From contig MVAQ01000253.1 of NCBI GenBank assembly GCA_014825775.1, positions 1 through 28,915 of the forward strand: a DNA stretch of 28,915 nucleotides, in the 5' to 3' direction. The position numbers and the translations under genes are program-made. Each line of letters begins with the position of its first letter. Within the stretch, counting starts at the first letter, position 1. Under the pieces are notes generated by a model. It made no database searches. It was not told the origin of the DNA and saw only the letters and a list, made by a program, of their open reading frames with translations. The stretch comes from Krasilnikovozyma curviuscula (lineage: Eukaryota > Basidiomycota > Tremellomycetes > Cystofilobasidiales > Mrakiaceae). Below, one piece after another: positions 10,064 to 20,582 of the stretch.

Positions 10064-12056
10064 TCATCGGAAACTACCTGAATGAACATCAATGACCTGC
10101 TTCTTTCTTCCATCCTCATCTAATGCCCACTTGACACCCCTCACTCCTCTGTGTATCGCGAATTCAAACGTTGTCTTCCGTGCCCGATGCGCCAGTGGGA
10201 CGCCGGCGTTGTTTGGGTATTCATTCTGGACAATGGTGAGTGTTTTCATTCGAGGTAATGTGATTGCCAGAACACCAACAATAGCTAGATGGTCGAACCC
10301 GAGGCTGGAGCGGATGAGACCAGGGGTGTTTTCGTTGAAAAAGTCAGCCATGGATGCTTCGTCGAAGACGACGTTGTCGATTTTGTGGAAGTGGAACCGG
10401 AGCTGAAAGTTATCATGTTTGAAGAGCTGGTGGAGATCGAATGCATGTACAGATTTGAGAAGTTGTGGGGGGGAGGGGAGAGGTAAGCAACATCTAGTAC
10501 CGGAAGTGTCCGGCGGACTCACCAGCTTCAAGTTAGAGCATTTTGGGTCAGATGTGGGTAAAAACGTAAAAGGTATTGATAAGTTCTCTACTTCCCTAAA
10601 CTGGCTGAGAGATCTCGTTATTTGTATCTGGGCATGTCAAGCACCAGACCTAAGTCAGTGCCATATAAAAACAAAGGCAGCAAGAGAGAGATGCGTTCTA
10701 CCGGAATTTGGTCAGGGAGGATCTTTCCAGAAAACTTGAGAATTTTAGCAGAGTATGCGGAAGAAGGGACGTTCAAGGCCTTGAGACTTGGGCTCATAGA
10801 CCACCGAATTGATTTGATTTCCAGCGACACCACTCTCCATTCTTCCAAGAAGTGGCCTCTCCTCATCTCTGCATTCAATATCTCCACGTCCTCGAACGGG
10901 GTCCCATTACCCTTGTGGAACAACAACCTGATCGTCTCGTCATCTTCGAAGATGTAATTCGATGATTTCCTTCGAATGAAGATGACATGGTCTAACTCTG
11001 GGTGTCGAAGGGCGAAGTGAGGGAACCAGGAGAAGTCTTCTCGAACACAGAGTCTCAGGCACCTCAACTCTCTGAGGTTGAGATCCCCGGGTGCTAGTGA
11101 GGTCTGAGGGGTGAGTCTGAGGGTATGAATTCGGACGCCTGCTAGTAGGAAATCCCGATGTCTTCCATCGTTATGTCGCAGCATGAATCTCTTCAGGGAG
11201 TCAGGTACTCTCTGGATCTCGGCTCGGGTGAGGAGGATATCTCGATAATCAATGAGGACGGTTTGGAGGTAAGGGTGCGCTTGTATGGCAATGAACTCTG
11301 GCGTCTCAACGATGAACCTGTGTGCAGAAAACTTGTCGGAGATGGAAAGGCGCTGAAGGATCGGGAGTGCGTTGATGACGCTGGGGAAGAACGGGCTTGG
11401 GCCAGCGTTCCAACAGAGAGTCTGAATGAGTGAGGCTAGATGGGCGTTGCTATCAACGAAACCGACGAACTTCGAAACTTCAGTGCTCATGCGTTGTAGG
11501 AAAGATGCTGGATGATGCTCCTGATCGACCGTGAGTCCTTTGGCCTTCGCGACCCGAACGTCAGAGAACATTGAAGGCGAGCAGCAGGCACGACACTGAA
11601 GCGATGAGAGAGTCAGCTCAATTCAGGAAACAATCACAACGTAGACGAAATATGTAATCACCAGGCGAGAAGTCATCGAAAGATTGACAAGTGTCACCCA
11701 ATCGAAGGAGAACTGTGACCTTGTGAAGTGTCTTCGTCTCCTCTCAGAATCATTATCCCATCTCAGAGTGGAAGCAATATTTTCAATAATTTCGTTTGGT
11801 AAGCTGAGGAAGGTGATGGTACTCTTGCCAGGAGGGACCGGTTCTGAGACCTTCAATTTGGATCTTTAAGCCAGGTAAGGGATCGTGTCAGAGTTAACGC
11901 ATGCGAAATGAGTTTTGGCAGCTGCTTCATCTTTTGAGTCAATCCAGAAGGTGAGAAGGTTGGAAAGACATACAAGCTACTGGCCAAGTCCTCCCCTTCA
12001 GCGGTGGAGGGATTTCTCATCTCCGTAACACTCTCTTCCTCGCTTCCTCTAATCAT
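10064..12056 (-). CDS. F-box protein with diverged leucine-rich C-terminal part (552 aa)
   Basis: Exons in transcript order: 12056-11974, 11863-11662, 11595-10650, 10587-10523, 10426-10064. The F-box is near residues 46-95: FLSLPNEIIENIAS, then LVNLSMTSRLCR and the usual FSDVRV after it. F-box proteins join a target to the Skp1-Cullin1 ubiquitin ligase through this segment. The remaining 450 residues hold irregular leucine-rich strands (for example HTLRLTPQTSLAP and TDLENLSIPF) that resemble diverged leucine-rich repeats, probably the substrate-binding part. The target is unknown. Exons 2, 3 and 5 are well supported. Exon 1 rests on a GTATGT donor and a TTAAAG acceptor that connect it in frame. 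Exon 4 was placed by choosing the TAG acceptor that gives an open, leucine-rich join. The gene could begin at an inner Met (residue 13). Confidence 0.8.
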
Positions 12057-13012
12057 ATCACCTACGTTTATATCCGTCCCTTCAGTCCTCTGCCTCTACA
12101 AGCTCCAGTTGGATGCTCCTATCCGTATGGTGGAGCCTGTTTCCTGGACGGCCCGCAGAGTTGGGGAGCGAATGCTAATTCCAGAAGAACTTAGGTATGT
12201 ACCTCTCAGGGGTGAAATTTATTGGGTTCTTGTACCTTCTAAGAGAAGTTCTCTCAATAAACTGATGTCTCAGCGGCTGGCTCTGTGCTGAAAGATGTAG
12301 TCAGTAGTCGACCAAACGTCCGGCTCTGCTCACACGCAGTGTGTTTTGGGGGCAGCCCGAAAATGAATTGGGTGGTGTTGTTGTCGGAAGTTTGAAGCTC
12401 CCTCTAGTCGCCTAGTTTCCAGCTATCCTTACGATGGCAGGGCTACTACGACAAATATGACCTCTCAGCGCTCAGTCGTCGTCCAAACCGTACTCCGGAG
12501 CCCAACTCACCCTTGCACAACCTCAGAGCTCGCTGTGCCACGTCTACCTTCTGGTGAAGCATTCAACAGTCTCTGTACGATTACAATGAGAACGCTAGTG
12601 AACCAGGAGCTAGGCTTCCCCTCGCAGGTGTTGAACTGCGGAAGCCATCAACGCTAGAACTACGATGGGTTGACACCGTGAAGCATCTGTCTTCACATCA
12701 TAAATCGGGATACTTCTTTCTCTGAGCTATCATGCACGTGAACACCGCCCTGCCTGGTCTATCGCTGCCTATTGAGCTCATACTTCCAGCTGATCTTTCT
12801 GGACGCGACGCGACGCGTGCACCGAGCACAACAGCTGCATCACATGTCCTTCTAGACAGTTTGTCTTTGTGTAATGACATTGAAGTAAACCCATTACTGT
12901 CATTTTAAATTTTAAAGTGTTGACATATTCTACTGGAATATCGTAATAGCCTAAATTTGACTTCGACCATGAAATACAACATACTTTCTGGAAAGTTGTA
13001 TGAAAGGTTAGA
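12057..13012. other. Intergenic gap with possible remnants of coding sequence
   Basis: This lies between the divergent starts of the F-box (-) and GNAT (+) genes. Plus-strand reading frames at about 12060-12190 and 12407-12717 are open and protein-like in composition. They cannot be joined into one gene, however, and the second is broken by a TGA near 12555. I could not match either to a family. The last 130 bp before the GNAT start are AT-rich, as expected for a promoter. Confidence 0.35.
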
Positions 13013-14107
13013 ATGGGCTCAGATGACGTCGAAGTTGAACTGATCAAGTTAGATCCTGCTTCACCTTTTGAAGTCCAAGAGCTTAAACGGCAGAGGCTCG
13101 TAAGCCTACTCGCTGACTCGCACAGACTGTACAACTCCCTTCTTGACACTTATATCTTGACACTTATATCGGTGTCAATGTTCGGCCTAATTGTTACTGT
13201 AGCTTTGCGGTTGGGACGTCGATCTCGTGCCATCTTGGATCGAAGCAATCGAAGCAGGAACACGAACTACCTTTTGGATCTTCCCGCCCCGTAACTGGCC
13301 TCTTCTACCGGACGAAGAATTGGTGCCGTACACTGAAGGAAAGAAACTGGCCATGGGAAAAGAATGGTCAAGTTTGAGACCCGTGGGCAGCGTGAGTTTG
13401 GTGAGTCATTTGCTGTCGTTAGACTCAGATGCTGTAAGATGCTCAAAGTCACGAATGGAACGCCTCCTTCTCTCGAAAAAGGACTGGATTGATTCTCTGG
13501 ATGATGACCCAACGGTTGCTTGTATCAGCAGCGGCATCGTTTCTATACAGTCGTTCTTCATTCTTGGCTCCCAACAAGGGAAGGGGTTGGGGAAGTGAGC
13601 AGTCTTTCAGTTTGGCTAACCACTTCACATGTAATCATGTCACATACGTGAGGCTCATGGCAGATGCTTCAAACAGGTCAACCCTTAGACAGCTCGAGAG
13701 CATTGCGAAGTCATCGCCGTTCAATGCCAAAAAATTGGCGCTCACAACTATGTGCACCTCTCAAGTGAATGACAAAAACTTCTGGGCATTTGTGGGGATT
13801 CCATTCGAGTGTAGAGATAGGGATAACGAGGTATATCTTCATTCATCGGCAGATGCAGTAACCAATTGTTCCGACTGACGAAGGATAACGGACCTGTTAT
13901 TCTTAAAGGTGTACTACTCAAAGTGCGGCTTCATCACATTGAAGATTGACAAAAGATCAAGGTGGAAGGGCGTCGATGGAACAGATACCTGGACTCTGGA
14001 AGCGGTACGTAAAAATCTCGTTGCGACCCTTTGTGGAGGCAGAAGCTAATGGAGATGGCCGTTGTCTTGCTGCTATTTCGAAGTTCATGCACAAGAACAT
14101 AGACTGA
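13013..14107 (+). CDS. GNAT-family N-acetyltransferase (258 aa)
   Basis: Exons: 13013-13099, 13203-13594, 13653-13830, 13909-14004, 14084-14107. The N-terminal part has the fungal GNAT layout: LKRQRLLCGWD followed by GTRTTFWIFPPRNWP. Strand VGSVSL and strand SIQSFFILGSQQGKGLG lead into the acetyl-CoA pyrophosphate loop, where Q154, G157 and G159 fit Q/RxxGxG/A. The later VYYSKCGF corresponds to the family's xxYxxxGF/Y strand. GNAT enzymes move acetyl from acetyl-CoA to an amine; the acceptor here is unknown and the enzyme is probably cytosolic. A GTGAGT at 13401 looks like a donor, but no acceptor keeps the frame, so exon 2 is read through. The last exon is only 24 nt, and the acceptor at 13652 ends in GAG, which is unusual. 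The C-terminal residues are therefore tentative. Confidence 0.82.
13142..13169. repeat. Perfect 14-bp tandem duplication in GNAT intron 1
   Basis: The unit CTTGACACTTATAT occurs twice head to tail (13142-13155 and 13156-13169). It lies inside a 103-nt intron, longer than most in the window, before the likely branch site and the acceptor at 13202. It looks like a recent replication-slippage event. Confidence 0.9.
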
Positions 14108-14570
14108 AAATTTCAGCTGGACGTGTTAACTACTGAGTCTGCTTTGGGAGTGAAGATTTGAAGTTAGATGCGAGAAATCGCCTTGCGCTGCAAACCCAAG
14201 TGTTCTGTTGTAAGCAGGTTGGGGGCAGCATGTTCGAAAGGCAGGAATGGACGTTCAAAGGATACTGCACAAGAAAATTAAGCACACACCTATTTCTCGT
14301 AAGCCGCTCTATCGACCGGGCTCACTCGTACCTGTATCTCCTTGACGGAAGATTGCTGTCCACGGAAGCAACTATTGCAAAGTACACAACTTTTGCAACT
14401 ACACCTCTCATCTGACTATTCGAATACCGTAAGAGATGAGAACCAATTCCAAAATTGCCCTGGGCTCGTCGAGATCCGACAAATTTGGTTCGATAGCATA
14501 AAAACAAAAAATTCTGTGAAAAGCAGATTTTTCCTGATCAGTTTTTACGTACCTGTTCGTTGTCCAATTC
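14108..14570. other. Intergenic between the GNAT gene and tRNA-Val
   Basis: This contains the GNAT 3' UTR and the 5' flank of the tRNA. An 85-codon ORF (14158-14415) and antisense ORFs have no recognisable features or codon bias. No repeat or transposon border was seen. Confidence 0.4.
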
Positions 14571-14665
14571 AGCGGAATGGTGTATCGGTAACACTCCGGC
14601 TTCACAATTCTACTTCGTAAGATTTGCGTTCGCTGGTACGCCGGGTTCGACTCCCGGTTCTGCTA
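14571..14665 (+). tRNA. tRNA-Val (anticodon CAC) with a 24-nt intron
   Basis: A full cloverleaf can be folded. Acceptor AGCGGAA pairs with TTCTGCT (one G-T pair). D stem GTGT pairs with ACAC around a seven-base loop, ATCGGTA. Anticodon stem CCGGC pairs with GCTGG (one G-T pair). T stem CCGGG pairs with CCCGG around TTCGACT. The anticodon loop is TTCACA, then an intron (14607-14630), then C, so the anticodon CAC sits at 14603-14605 and the intron is at the usual place after position 37. The B box GGTTCGACTCC fits the RNA polymerase III consensus. The discriminator is A, as expected for Val. The first pair is A-T and the variable loop has four bases, both slightly unusual, so pseudogene status is possible. 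Confidence 0.78.
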
Positions 14666-14667
14666 AG

Positions 14668-14677
14668 TTTTTTTTTT
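14668..14677 (+). terminator. RNA polymerase III T-run terminator of tRNA-Val
   Basis: Ten consecutive T residues begin three bases after the tRNA 3' end. Runs of four or more T on the non-template strand end Pol III transcription. Confidence 0.85.
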
Positions 14678-14933
14678 GTCCATGTCATTTTTTGTATATT
14701 TTTAACTTTCTGTCTGCCTGATCTATTAAACCCCTTTTTTGAATCACTTGTTAAGACCTTCATCAGGTTTATTAATGGGACCGCATTACTGCCGTACCCT
14801 TGGATTAGTCTTTTCGCAACAAAACCACCCAACTTACACCGTGGTTTAAATGCGATCAATCTGGCTTTGTGAAACTAGATCTACCTTTTCCTCTAAAACA
14901 ACTGGTCTCATCTAAATATTCCTCCCTTACGTC

Positions 14934-17439
14934 TTATACGTCAAACGCCAAAGACCCCACTCTTACATCTCTGAGCACTCCTGCCTTCTTCAAGGCTTCA
15001 GCCAGATCCATAATCACATAATCACAACCCTGTCTTGCTGCAACTGATACTGTAACAGGGAGATATTCAATGTGATTGGAGACCTCTGAGCAGTATGAGA
15101 CCTGTCCGATTGGGAAGATCGCTTCGGGAAACCCAGCGAAGACGGAAAGTCTTCCTAACATGAAGGGGCCTGTCGGAGCAGATAGCTCAGGTTCATTCAG
15201 TTTCTGAAATTAGAGACACCAATTCGGTCACAAGTCAGGCACACCGGGGCTCGTGAAAGAACTCACTCTGTACACAGGCTTCCCTGTCCCCATCAGCGTA
15301 ATCATCAGAGCATTGCTGCAGCTTTCCTCATCCTCCGTCAAAACACTCTCTTCAATCCACTCCTTCACTCTGCGAACTTTGAGAATTTCGGCAGTATAAG
15401 CCTGAGCTCCTCTGGCAAGACCATACTTCCATCGATTAGTGGGAGAAGTGTTTATACTTGGCAAGCGCCCGTCGTTTTCCAAGGCAAAATCGATAGCAAA
15501 CTTCTTTCCGAGAGTGCTAGCTTGTCTGTTCAGTTATATTTCAGTCAGTGTCGAGAGTGTAAAGGAAGTCACCGATGAAACTTACTCATAGCCGATGACA
15601 GTCGCGTACGTCTCATTGAGCCACCCATTCAAATCCAGCACGTCCTCGGCAAATTCTCCGGCCAATACTGACGATTCCATGGATCGAGCCCACTCTCTTT
15701 GTACGTCGAACTGCTTGAGACCAGTACGTTCATCGACGCCGAGGAAGGCTGTCAGGTTGGCGATAAAGTCTTGAAACATAGCCTTGGTCTCGTTGGTGTG
15801 AACAAATTGCGGTTCCAGATGAGGAAGTAAAATAGTCTTGAAAATTCAAGCGAATTCATTTGAGTGAGTGAGGAGCTGCAAATTGGGTAAAAGAAACTCA
15901 CCTTTGGGAAAGCGTCGTAGCTTTTGAAAGTATCGCCGTACCATGCCTTCCCTATCTTCTGAAATAACTCAGCACTTCTTGTAAAGTAACCTGCTGCATC
16001 AAATATGTTAGATAGAGGCATCACACCTTGTAAGCTAACAGCGCCTACAGAGAGACGTTATTTTGGTGAGCTTCTCCATCACAACAACATATAAATCCGG
16101 CAACGCTACCTACCGACTGAAGGTCTGATTCCAAACAACCCTTGAGCATTAGCAGGACCTCTGATTGAACCGCCAGTATCAGAACCAATGGTGAAATCCA
16201 GCCAGTTGTAGGCGGCCAATGCTGCAGCGCTCCCAGTCGAGGAGCCAGTTGGATCCAGACGACCGTCGCCTCTGGGATTGTAAGGACAGAATTGGTCAGC
16301 CCAGTCGCCAACCCCTTCTCCATTGGCAAACTGAGATGTCTTCGTCTTCCCGACGACTTCAGCACCTAGCTCAATAAGGCGTTGGATAGCGGGACAGGTG
16401 GTTTCCTTCGTGCCGTAGAGTGAAGCATAGTGAAGATTTCCACACCCTGTCCTAGTTCCGGCTATGTCAAAGATGTCCTTTACACCTTGATTAATGGGAA
16501 TCAAGAATAAATTTCATTTCCAATTGATAATAGTGGCTTTGAACTCACCAACTTTGAGTCCAGCCAAAGGAAGCGATAAAGCAGCGCCTGCGGCAGAGGG
16601 GAAGCTAAGAGGGACAGGAACTTTTGACGATTGAAAGATCTACGTATCAAATGTTTTCAAATAATAATTTTCTTCTCAGCAGTCGCATCCTCAGAAGGTC
16701 GTATGAAGCTACTCTACTAACCTGGTCGTTTCCATTGACCAGCTCAAACTTGTCGCCTGAAGGTACAGTTCCAGAGACAAATGCCATGTTGACATCTGAC
16801 TTCAGAACATAGACCGGAAAGAGGCTTCCAGACGGCGACAGCCAAAGAATGCGATTGGCGGTGGTGAAAGGAAGTGTCTCTAATAGTGCCCAAGGAATAT
16901 TGAGCGGAGAGAGACCCAATGATTTCGAAATTTGAGAATTTTTCTGATACGTAAGGTTGGGAGTTGACAGAGCAGCAGCTGAAAATGACCATCAGTTAAG
17001 GGCGGGATTCAGGCGCTATCTTCTCTGTTGGCTAACCTGTTGTAAGCACTTCTTCAACGGCCCCAGAAGCCTTTCTCATAGTCTCGAGCTCCTCCAAAGC
17101 TGATTCAACACTAGAAGAGCTCCCTATCATTACCACAAATTGGGCTCGTCCCTGCCCAAGCGTGTCGGAGGTAAGCGCGGAAGGTTGGTGAACGGGTACA
17201 TAGAATTCTTCCCCATCAGGTTTTAATTTGAAAATATAAGCAGAAGAATATGTTGGAGGTGGAATCCTAAGCTCTTGAGATACAAATGGGTTCAATTCCT
17301 GAATTGAAGAGAAGTTCCAGTGGTATGCTGAGAGCAGAAGCGCGCTGAAGACCAGCAAGACCCATGCGAATCTCCCTCTACTATTACTGTATGCCAGAGA
17401 ATTCATATTGGATACTCCAGGATCCACAGGAAACCCCAT
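14934..17439 (-). CDS. Membrane-anchored amidase-signature hydrolase (about 681 aa)
   Basis: Exons in transcript order: 17439-17037, 16978-16722, 16639-16549, 16485-16114, 16044-15902, 15836-15586, 15525-15267, 15203-14934. The amidase-signature core is complete: Lys253 in [11 protein letters not shown], Ser332 in [10 protein letters not shown] and Ser357 in [11 protein letters not shown] form the Ser-cisSer-Lys triad that cleaves amide bonds by an acyl-enzyme. A hydrophobic helix near residues 24-41 ([16 protein letters not shown]), preceded by basic residues, suggests a signal anchor with the enzyme on the lumenal or outer face. About 200 residues lie between helix and core, longer than in soluble amidases. 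The natural substrate is unknown. Other in-frame ATGs at 17502 and 17406 would give 702 or 670 residues. The start 17439 was preferred because 17502 leaves only 24 bp to the divergent gene. Exons 3-8 are well supported by conserved joins. Confidence 0.9.
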
Positions 17440-17526
17440 TATGGCACTGGCTATAAAATGTAAGAAATTCAGTCGATGTGGCTTTTGCTGACTTTGTAGC
17501 ACCTCGCCAGGCCCCGAACCGCATCG
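17440..17526. promoter_or_regulatory. Very short divergent promoter (87 bp) between the amidase and F-box/WD40-like genes
   Basis: The two start codons lie only 87 bp apart, so both 5' UTRs and any shared control sites must fit here or overlap coding sequence. A TATAAAA-like element at 17452-17458 is oriented toward the F-box gene, about 70 bp upstream of its ATG. The size depends on the amidase start chosen. Confidence 0.55.
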
Positions 17527-19196
17527 ATGGGAAATCCAGTGTGTGACTTCCCAGAAGATCTCTTGCTGTATATACTGCGCTACCTCACTACTAAAGATGT
17601 ACTGAACCTGGGTGCTACCTGCTCAACAAATTATACACATGTAAGTCTTCTTCCTGTCCTCTGCGTTTGAAGACTGGCCATGAAACCCTTGGGTTGTTAC
17701 TAGATCAAGAATGTAGCTCTACCATGGTTAGTTAGACAGGATGGTACACGAATCGATCATATCTCTATCTATCCCATTCAACCTTCAGATTGGACGTCGA
17801 AACTGGGCAGGCTGAAGTTTGACTTCCAAACTCGACAACGCTGGTACAAACGGCAGGTCTTCTGTACTCCTCTTGGATCTCCCAGGACTTATCACAGCTC
17901 CCCAGTGTTAGCTGTTGGCGACGAGGTGCTCGTCTGTGGGTTTGGAAGAACATTGGTCGTCCATGATTTAGGTAACCCTGGGATTGGAGTCGAAGGAAGT
18001 AAATCGATACGTGCAGCTAGAGAGTTCCAGCTAAAGAGAGGGTTTGAGGGAATACTCAATGATAACAGTCTGAGTGATGCCGTCACTGGTGTTCTACTGT
18101 TGGAGAAGGTCGACGACATTCAAGTCTTGCTCCTTTGTTTCGCTAATGGCGCGATTATCAAAGCTGGACTTCCACTTCCAACGGCTCCTGATCAATATCT
18201 ACAATTCATCAAATCAGTATCTACACAATCTTCTCCCATCAGTTCTTTGTCTCAGCTTGGGTCAACTTTTCTTTCAACGAACCAAAAAGGTGACATCAAC
18301 CTCTTTGGCAACGACTCTACCACCATGGCCACAATCAAAACAGATCTGCGACTTTGGTGCAGCCTCATAACTCCTCGTCATGTTATATCTGGATCATCTA
18401 TCTCTCAATCCCAAGATAAATCGTCTTGGCCTCTCAACGTGTTCTTACGTGGCGAGTCAACAATCTCACCAATCAACCAAGGTCTCTACACTTCTACCAC
18501 AAGCGACAGCATGAAATCGTCTACAATTTACGCTCTTGATTCACTCGCCTCTCATCCAGAAATTGTGGTGGCAGCTCGGTTCGACTCAACAGCAACTGTC
18601 CAAGACTTGAGGTCACCGACGACGTCACCTTCTCTCAAACTCGAAGATCCTTACTGCGACGCCCCCCTCTATTCAATATCATCCTGTAACGGTCATACTG
18701 TCGTAGCTGGTACGGGCAACTCGAATGGACTCGTCATGGTGTGGGACATCAGGATGCCGAGGGAAGGCTGGAGTTGCTTTGTGCCGACGACTACGAGTGG
18801 GAACCACGGGTTGGACAATAGGATACCGCAGAGTGGTGCAGTCAATGGACTGGTTGCTGAAGGTGGAAGGATCTGGGGACTGTGAGTCCGAACTCTGCCG
18901 TCTTCTGTGGCTGGGTGATGTCTTCTGATCAGTTTCCATCATGCAGAACCGAACGGCAGCCGTTTGTCTTCGATTTCTGCCCCGACCTCGCAAGAGAGCG
19001 ATTTGCATTGCCAAAATGTACAGCAGCATCAGCTCAGTTGAGAGATCGGAAAGCAAAGGGCAGAAGCTGGTGGGATGAAGCCCCGGGAAGTGACCGTGAA
19101 GGAAGTCGAGGTGCGGCTGACAAGGTGGGAGGTAGAAGCAAATTTTACTTGCACTTCGGAGAAACTGCGTTTGTAAGAGATACGTTAGTTATTTAG
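17527..19196 (+). CDS. F-box protein with WD40-like C-terminal region (513 aa)
   Basis: Exons: 17527-17640, 17704-18881, 18947-19196. Exon 1 is nearly a whole F-box (residues about 6-38: FPEDLLLYILRYLTTKDVLNL), and exon 2 continues it with IKNVALPWLV. This segment binds Skp1 in SCF ubiquitin ligases. The rest shows weak WD40-like units: a GDEVLVCGFGRTLVVHDL strand set, then STATVQDLRS and TVVAGTGNSNGLVMVWDIR, the last being the clearest WD repeat. Repeats are too diverged to count, but a beta-propeller for substrate binding is likely. The C-terminus is rich in Lys, Arg and Trp. The terminal intron at 18882-18946 is supported because reading through gives an immediate stop. Reading on gives a further 83 residues. 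The target protein is unknown. Confidence 0.85.
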
Positions 19197-19800
19197 CTGA
19201 TGTTTGAATATGTCTTTCTAGTACTGTTCATAGTAATCAATGAGAGTAAGATGCCGTGCTGCGGTGCAAATGTCAACAAAGAAGGCTCTGAACTTTTTGA
19301 TACCTTTAGTTAACAAAGACCAAGAAAACTCTCAACGTGAAGCTTCAACTGTTGCCAATTTAAAATGAATGTCTGGAAATAAGATCTAAGAAACCAAAGT
19401 CAACGCGAAAATTTCTAAACACGTCGCATCCCAAGAGTATGATCAAATGGACTTGATGAGCTCTTTACCAGGGGAGCACCCTGTAGGAAGAAAGCTTTCA
19501 TGTCAATATGCACTTAAATGTTCAGCTACATTCATGAGTTGAAGAAAGAGGTTCTTTTAAGTCAACGCATTGTAGTTCCATTGTCAGCGCTGCGGCACTT
19601 TGACTCTCTCAAGGGGAAGGCTTGCGACTTAAACAGCCACAAACTCTTTAAAATGAAAAAGGTTTCCCGTCTATCTATTCATTAGATGATAGAGATGACA
19701 ATTCACAATCTAGAACTGATACAGAGAGAAAATTCGCGTTTTGTTTCATATCTGCTGAAATGACGATCAGAGTACAATGCATACTTTCCTTTTCAATAAC
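19197..19800. other. Intergenic before tRNA-Arg
   Basis: This holds the 3' UTR of the F-box/WD40-like gene and the 5' flank of the tRNA. It is AT-rich with frequent stops in all frames, so protein coding is unlikely. I looked for long terminal repeats, which often sit upstream of fungal tRNA genes, and saw no convincing TG..CA-bounded repeat. Confidence 0.4.
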
Positions 19801-19888
19801 GCCCTGCTGGCGTAATGGTAGCGCGTAAGACTTCTAATTCTTCAATTAGGGCATCTTAAGGTTGCGGGTTCGATCCCCGCGTGGGGTT
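19801..19888 (+). tRNA. tRNA-Arg (anticodon TCT) with a 16-nt intron
   Basis: Acceptor GCCCTGC pairs with GTGGGGT (three G-T pairs). D arm GCGT-AATGGTA-GCGC, anticodon stem TAAGA/TCTTA and T arm GCGGG-TTCGATC-CCCGC all fold. The anticodon TCT is at 19833-19835 in the loop CTTCTA, followed by the intron 19837-19852 and then A. The D-arm sequence TGGCGTAATGG matches that known for the yeast AGA-decoding tRNA-Arg, which supports the identity. The discriminator would be T. The three wobble pairs in the acceptor stem are the only weakness. Confidence 0.85.
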
Positions 19889-19890
19889 TC

Positions 19891-19895
19891 TTTTT
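19891..19895 (+). terminator. Probable Pol III terminator of tRNA-Arg
   Basis: Three T, one C, then five T directly follow the tRNA; the T5 run is sufficient to end Pol III transcription. Confidence 0.65.
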
Positions 19896-20582
19896 GCGTC
19901 GAGCTTTATCCGTCCATCGCAATTTTTCTTTTTTTGCCCTTACAAAAATATACCTTCTCTAAACTCACCACTCTCTTTCCCTTTTTCTGCCCTTTTCTAA
20001 GCTGGCTGTTGCAGAGAGAGCTTCCTTGGTTTCTAGTCCTCGACACCCGCGCTTTTTTCTGAATCTATAGGAGAACCGCGGTTTATTTCATGATTGCTGA
20101 TTATGTTGTTAATGATCTCTAATGATTTTGGAGTCATGGAGGTGAATTAATCCGGCATAACAGTGATAAAGCTGCACGGCGTTACGGCGCGAAGTGTTCT
20201 TTTGCAGAGGCAGCAACTGGTTTGACTCAAGTCACGAGTGTACCAACTATCACTAACTTTGATATTAATAACTCTGACAAAAGCCGACATTCTTGGAATA
20301 CCTTCAAACCCTCCGAGTCATGTACAGAAGGCAAGGATACTAGTTCACGCTGATTTTTCCGCATCACGTCCAAGTCTAACTCAAGTATTCATTTAATGAT
20401 GTATCAACTTCTATATATCGAGCAGACATTGACGATACTACGTCAGACGACTCCTTTGGAAATGTTTTTCCTTAGTTTACAGCACTCTACCCCTTTCTCC
20501 AGCTCCCATACCGCCTTTCTTCAAAGCCTACAAGATACCAAATTAACGAGGGATAGGGTCAGCAGATGGTCAACTATTGAGG
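19896..20582. other. Intergenic after tRNA-Arg, 3' of the RBM42-like gene
   Basis: This is pyrimidine-rich at its left end (19915-20010). Short ORFs have no coding signature. It must contain the 3' UTR of the minus-strand RBM42-like gene at its right side. No RNA gene or repeat was recognised. Confidence 0.4.

Noticed and set aside
13267..13512. Antisense ORF within the GNAT gene
   Set aside because: It is a shadow of exon 2; the plus strand carries the acetyltransferase motifs.
13401..13531. Intron in GNAT exon 2 beginning at GTGAGT
   Set aside because: No acceptor between here and the CoA-binding loop restores the frame, whereas reading through is open.
14158..14415. 85-codon ORF after the GNAT gene
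   Set aside because: Composition is random-like and there is no plausible exon partner.
19197..19800. LTR or transposon remnant upstream of tRNA-Arg
   Set aside because: No paired terminal repeats, target duplications or protein fragments were seen.
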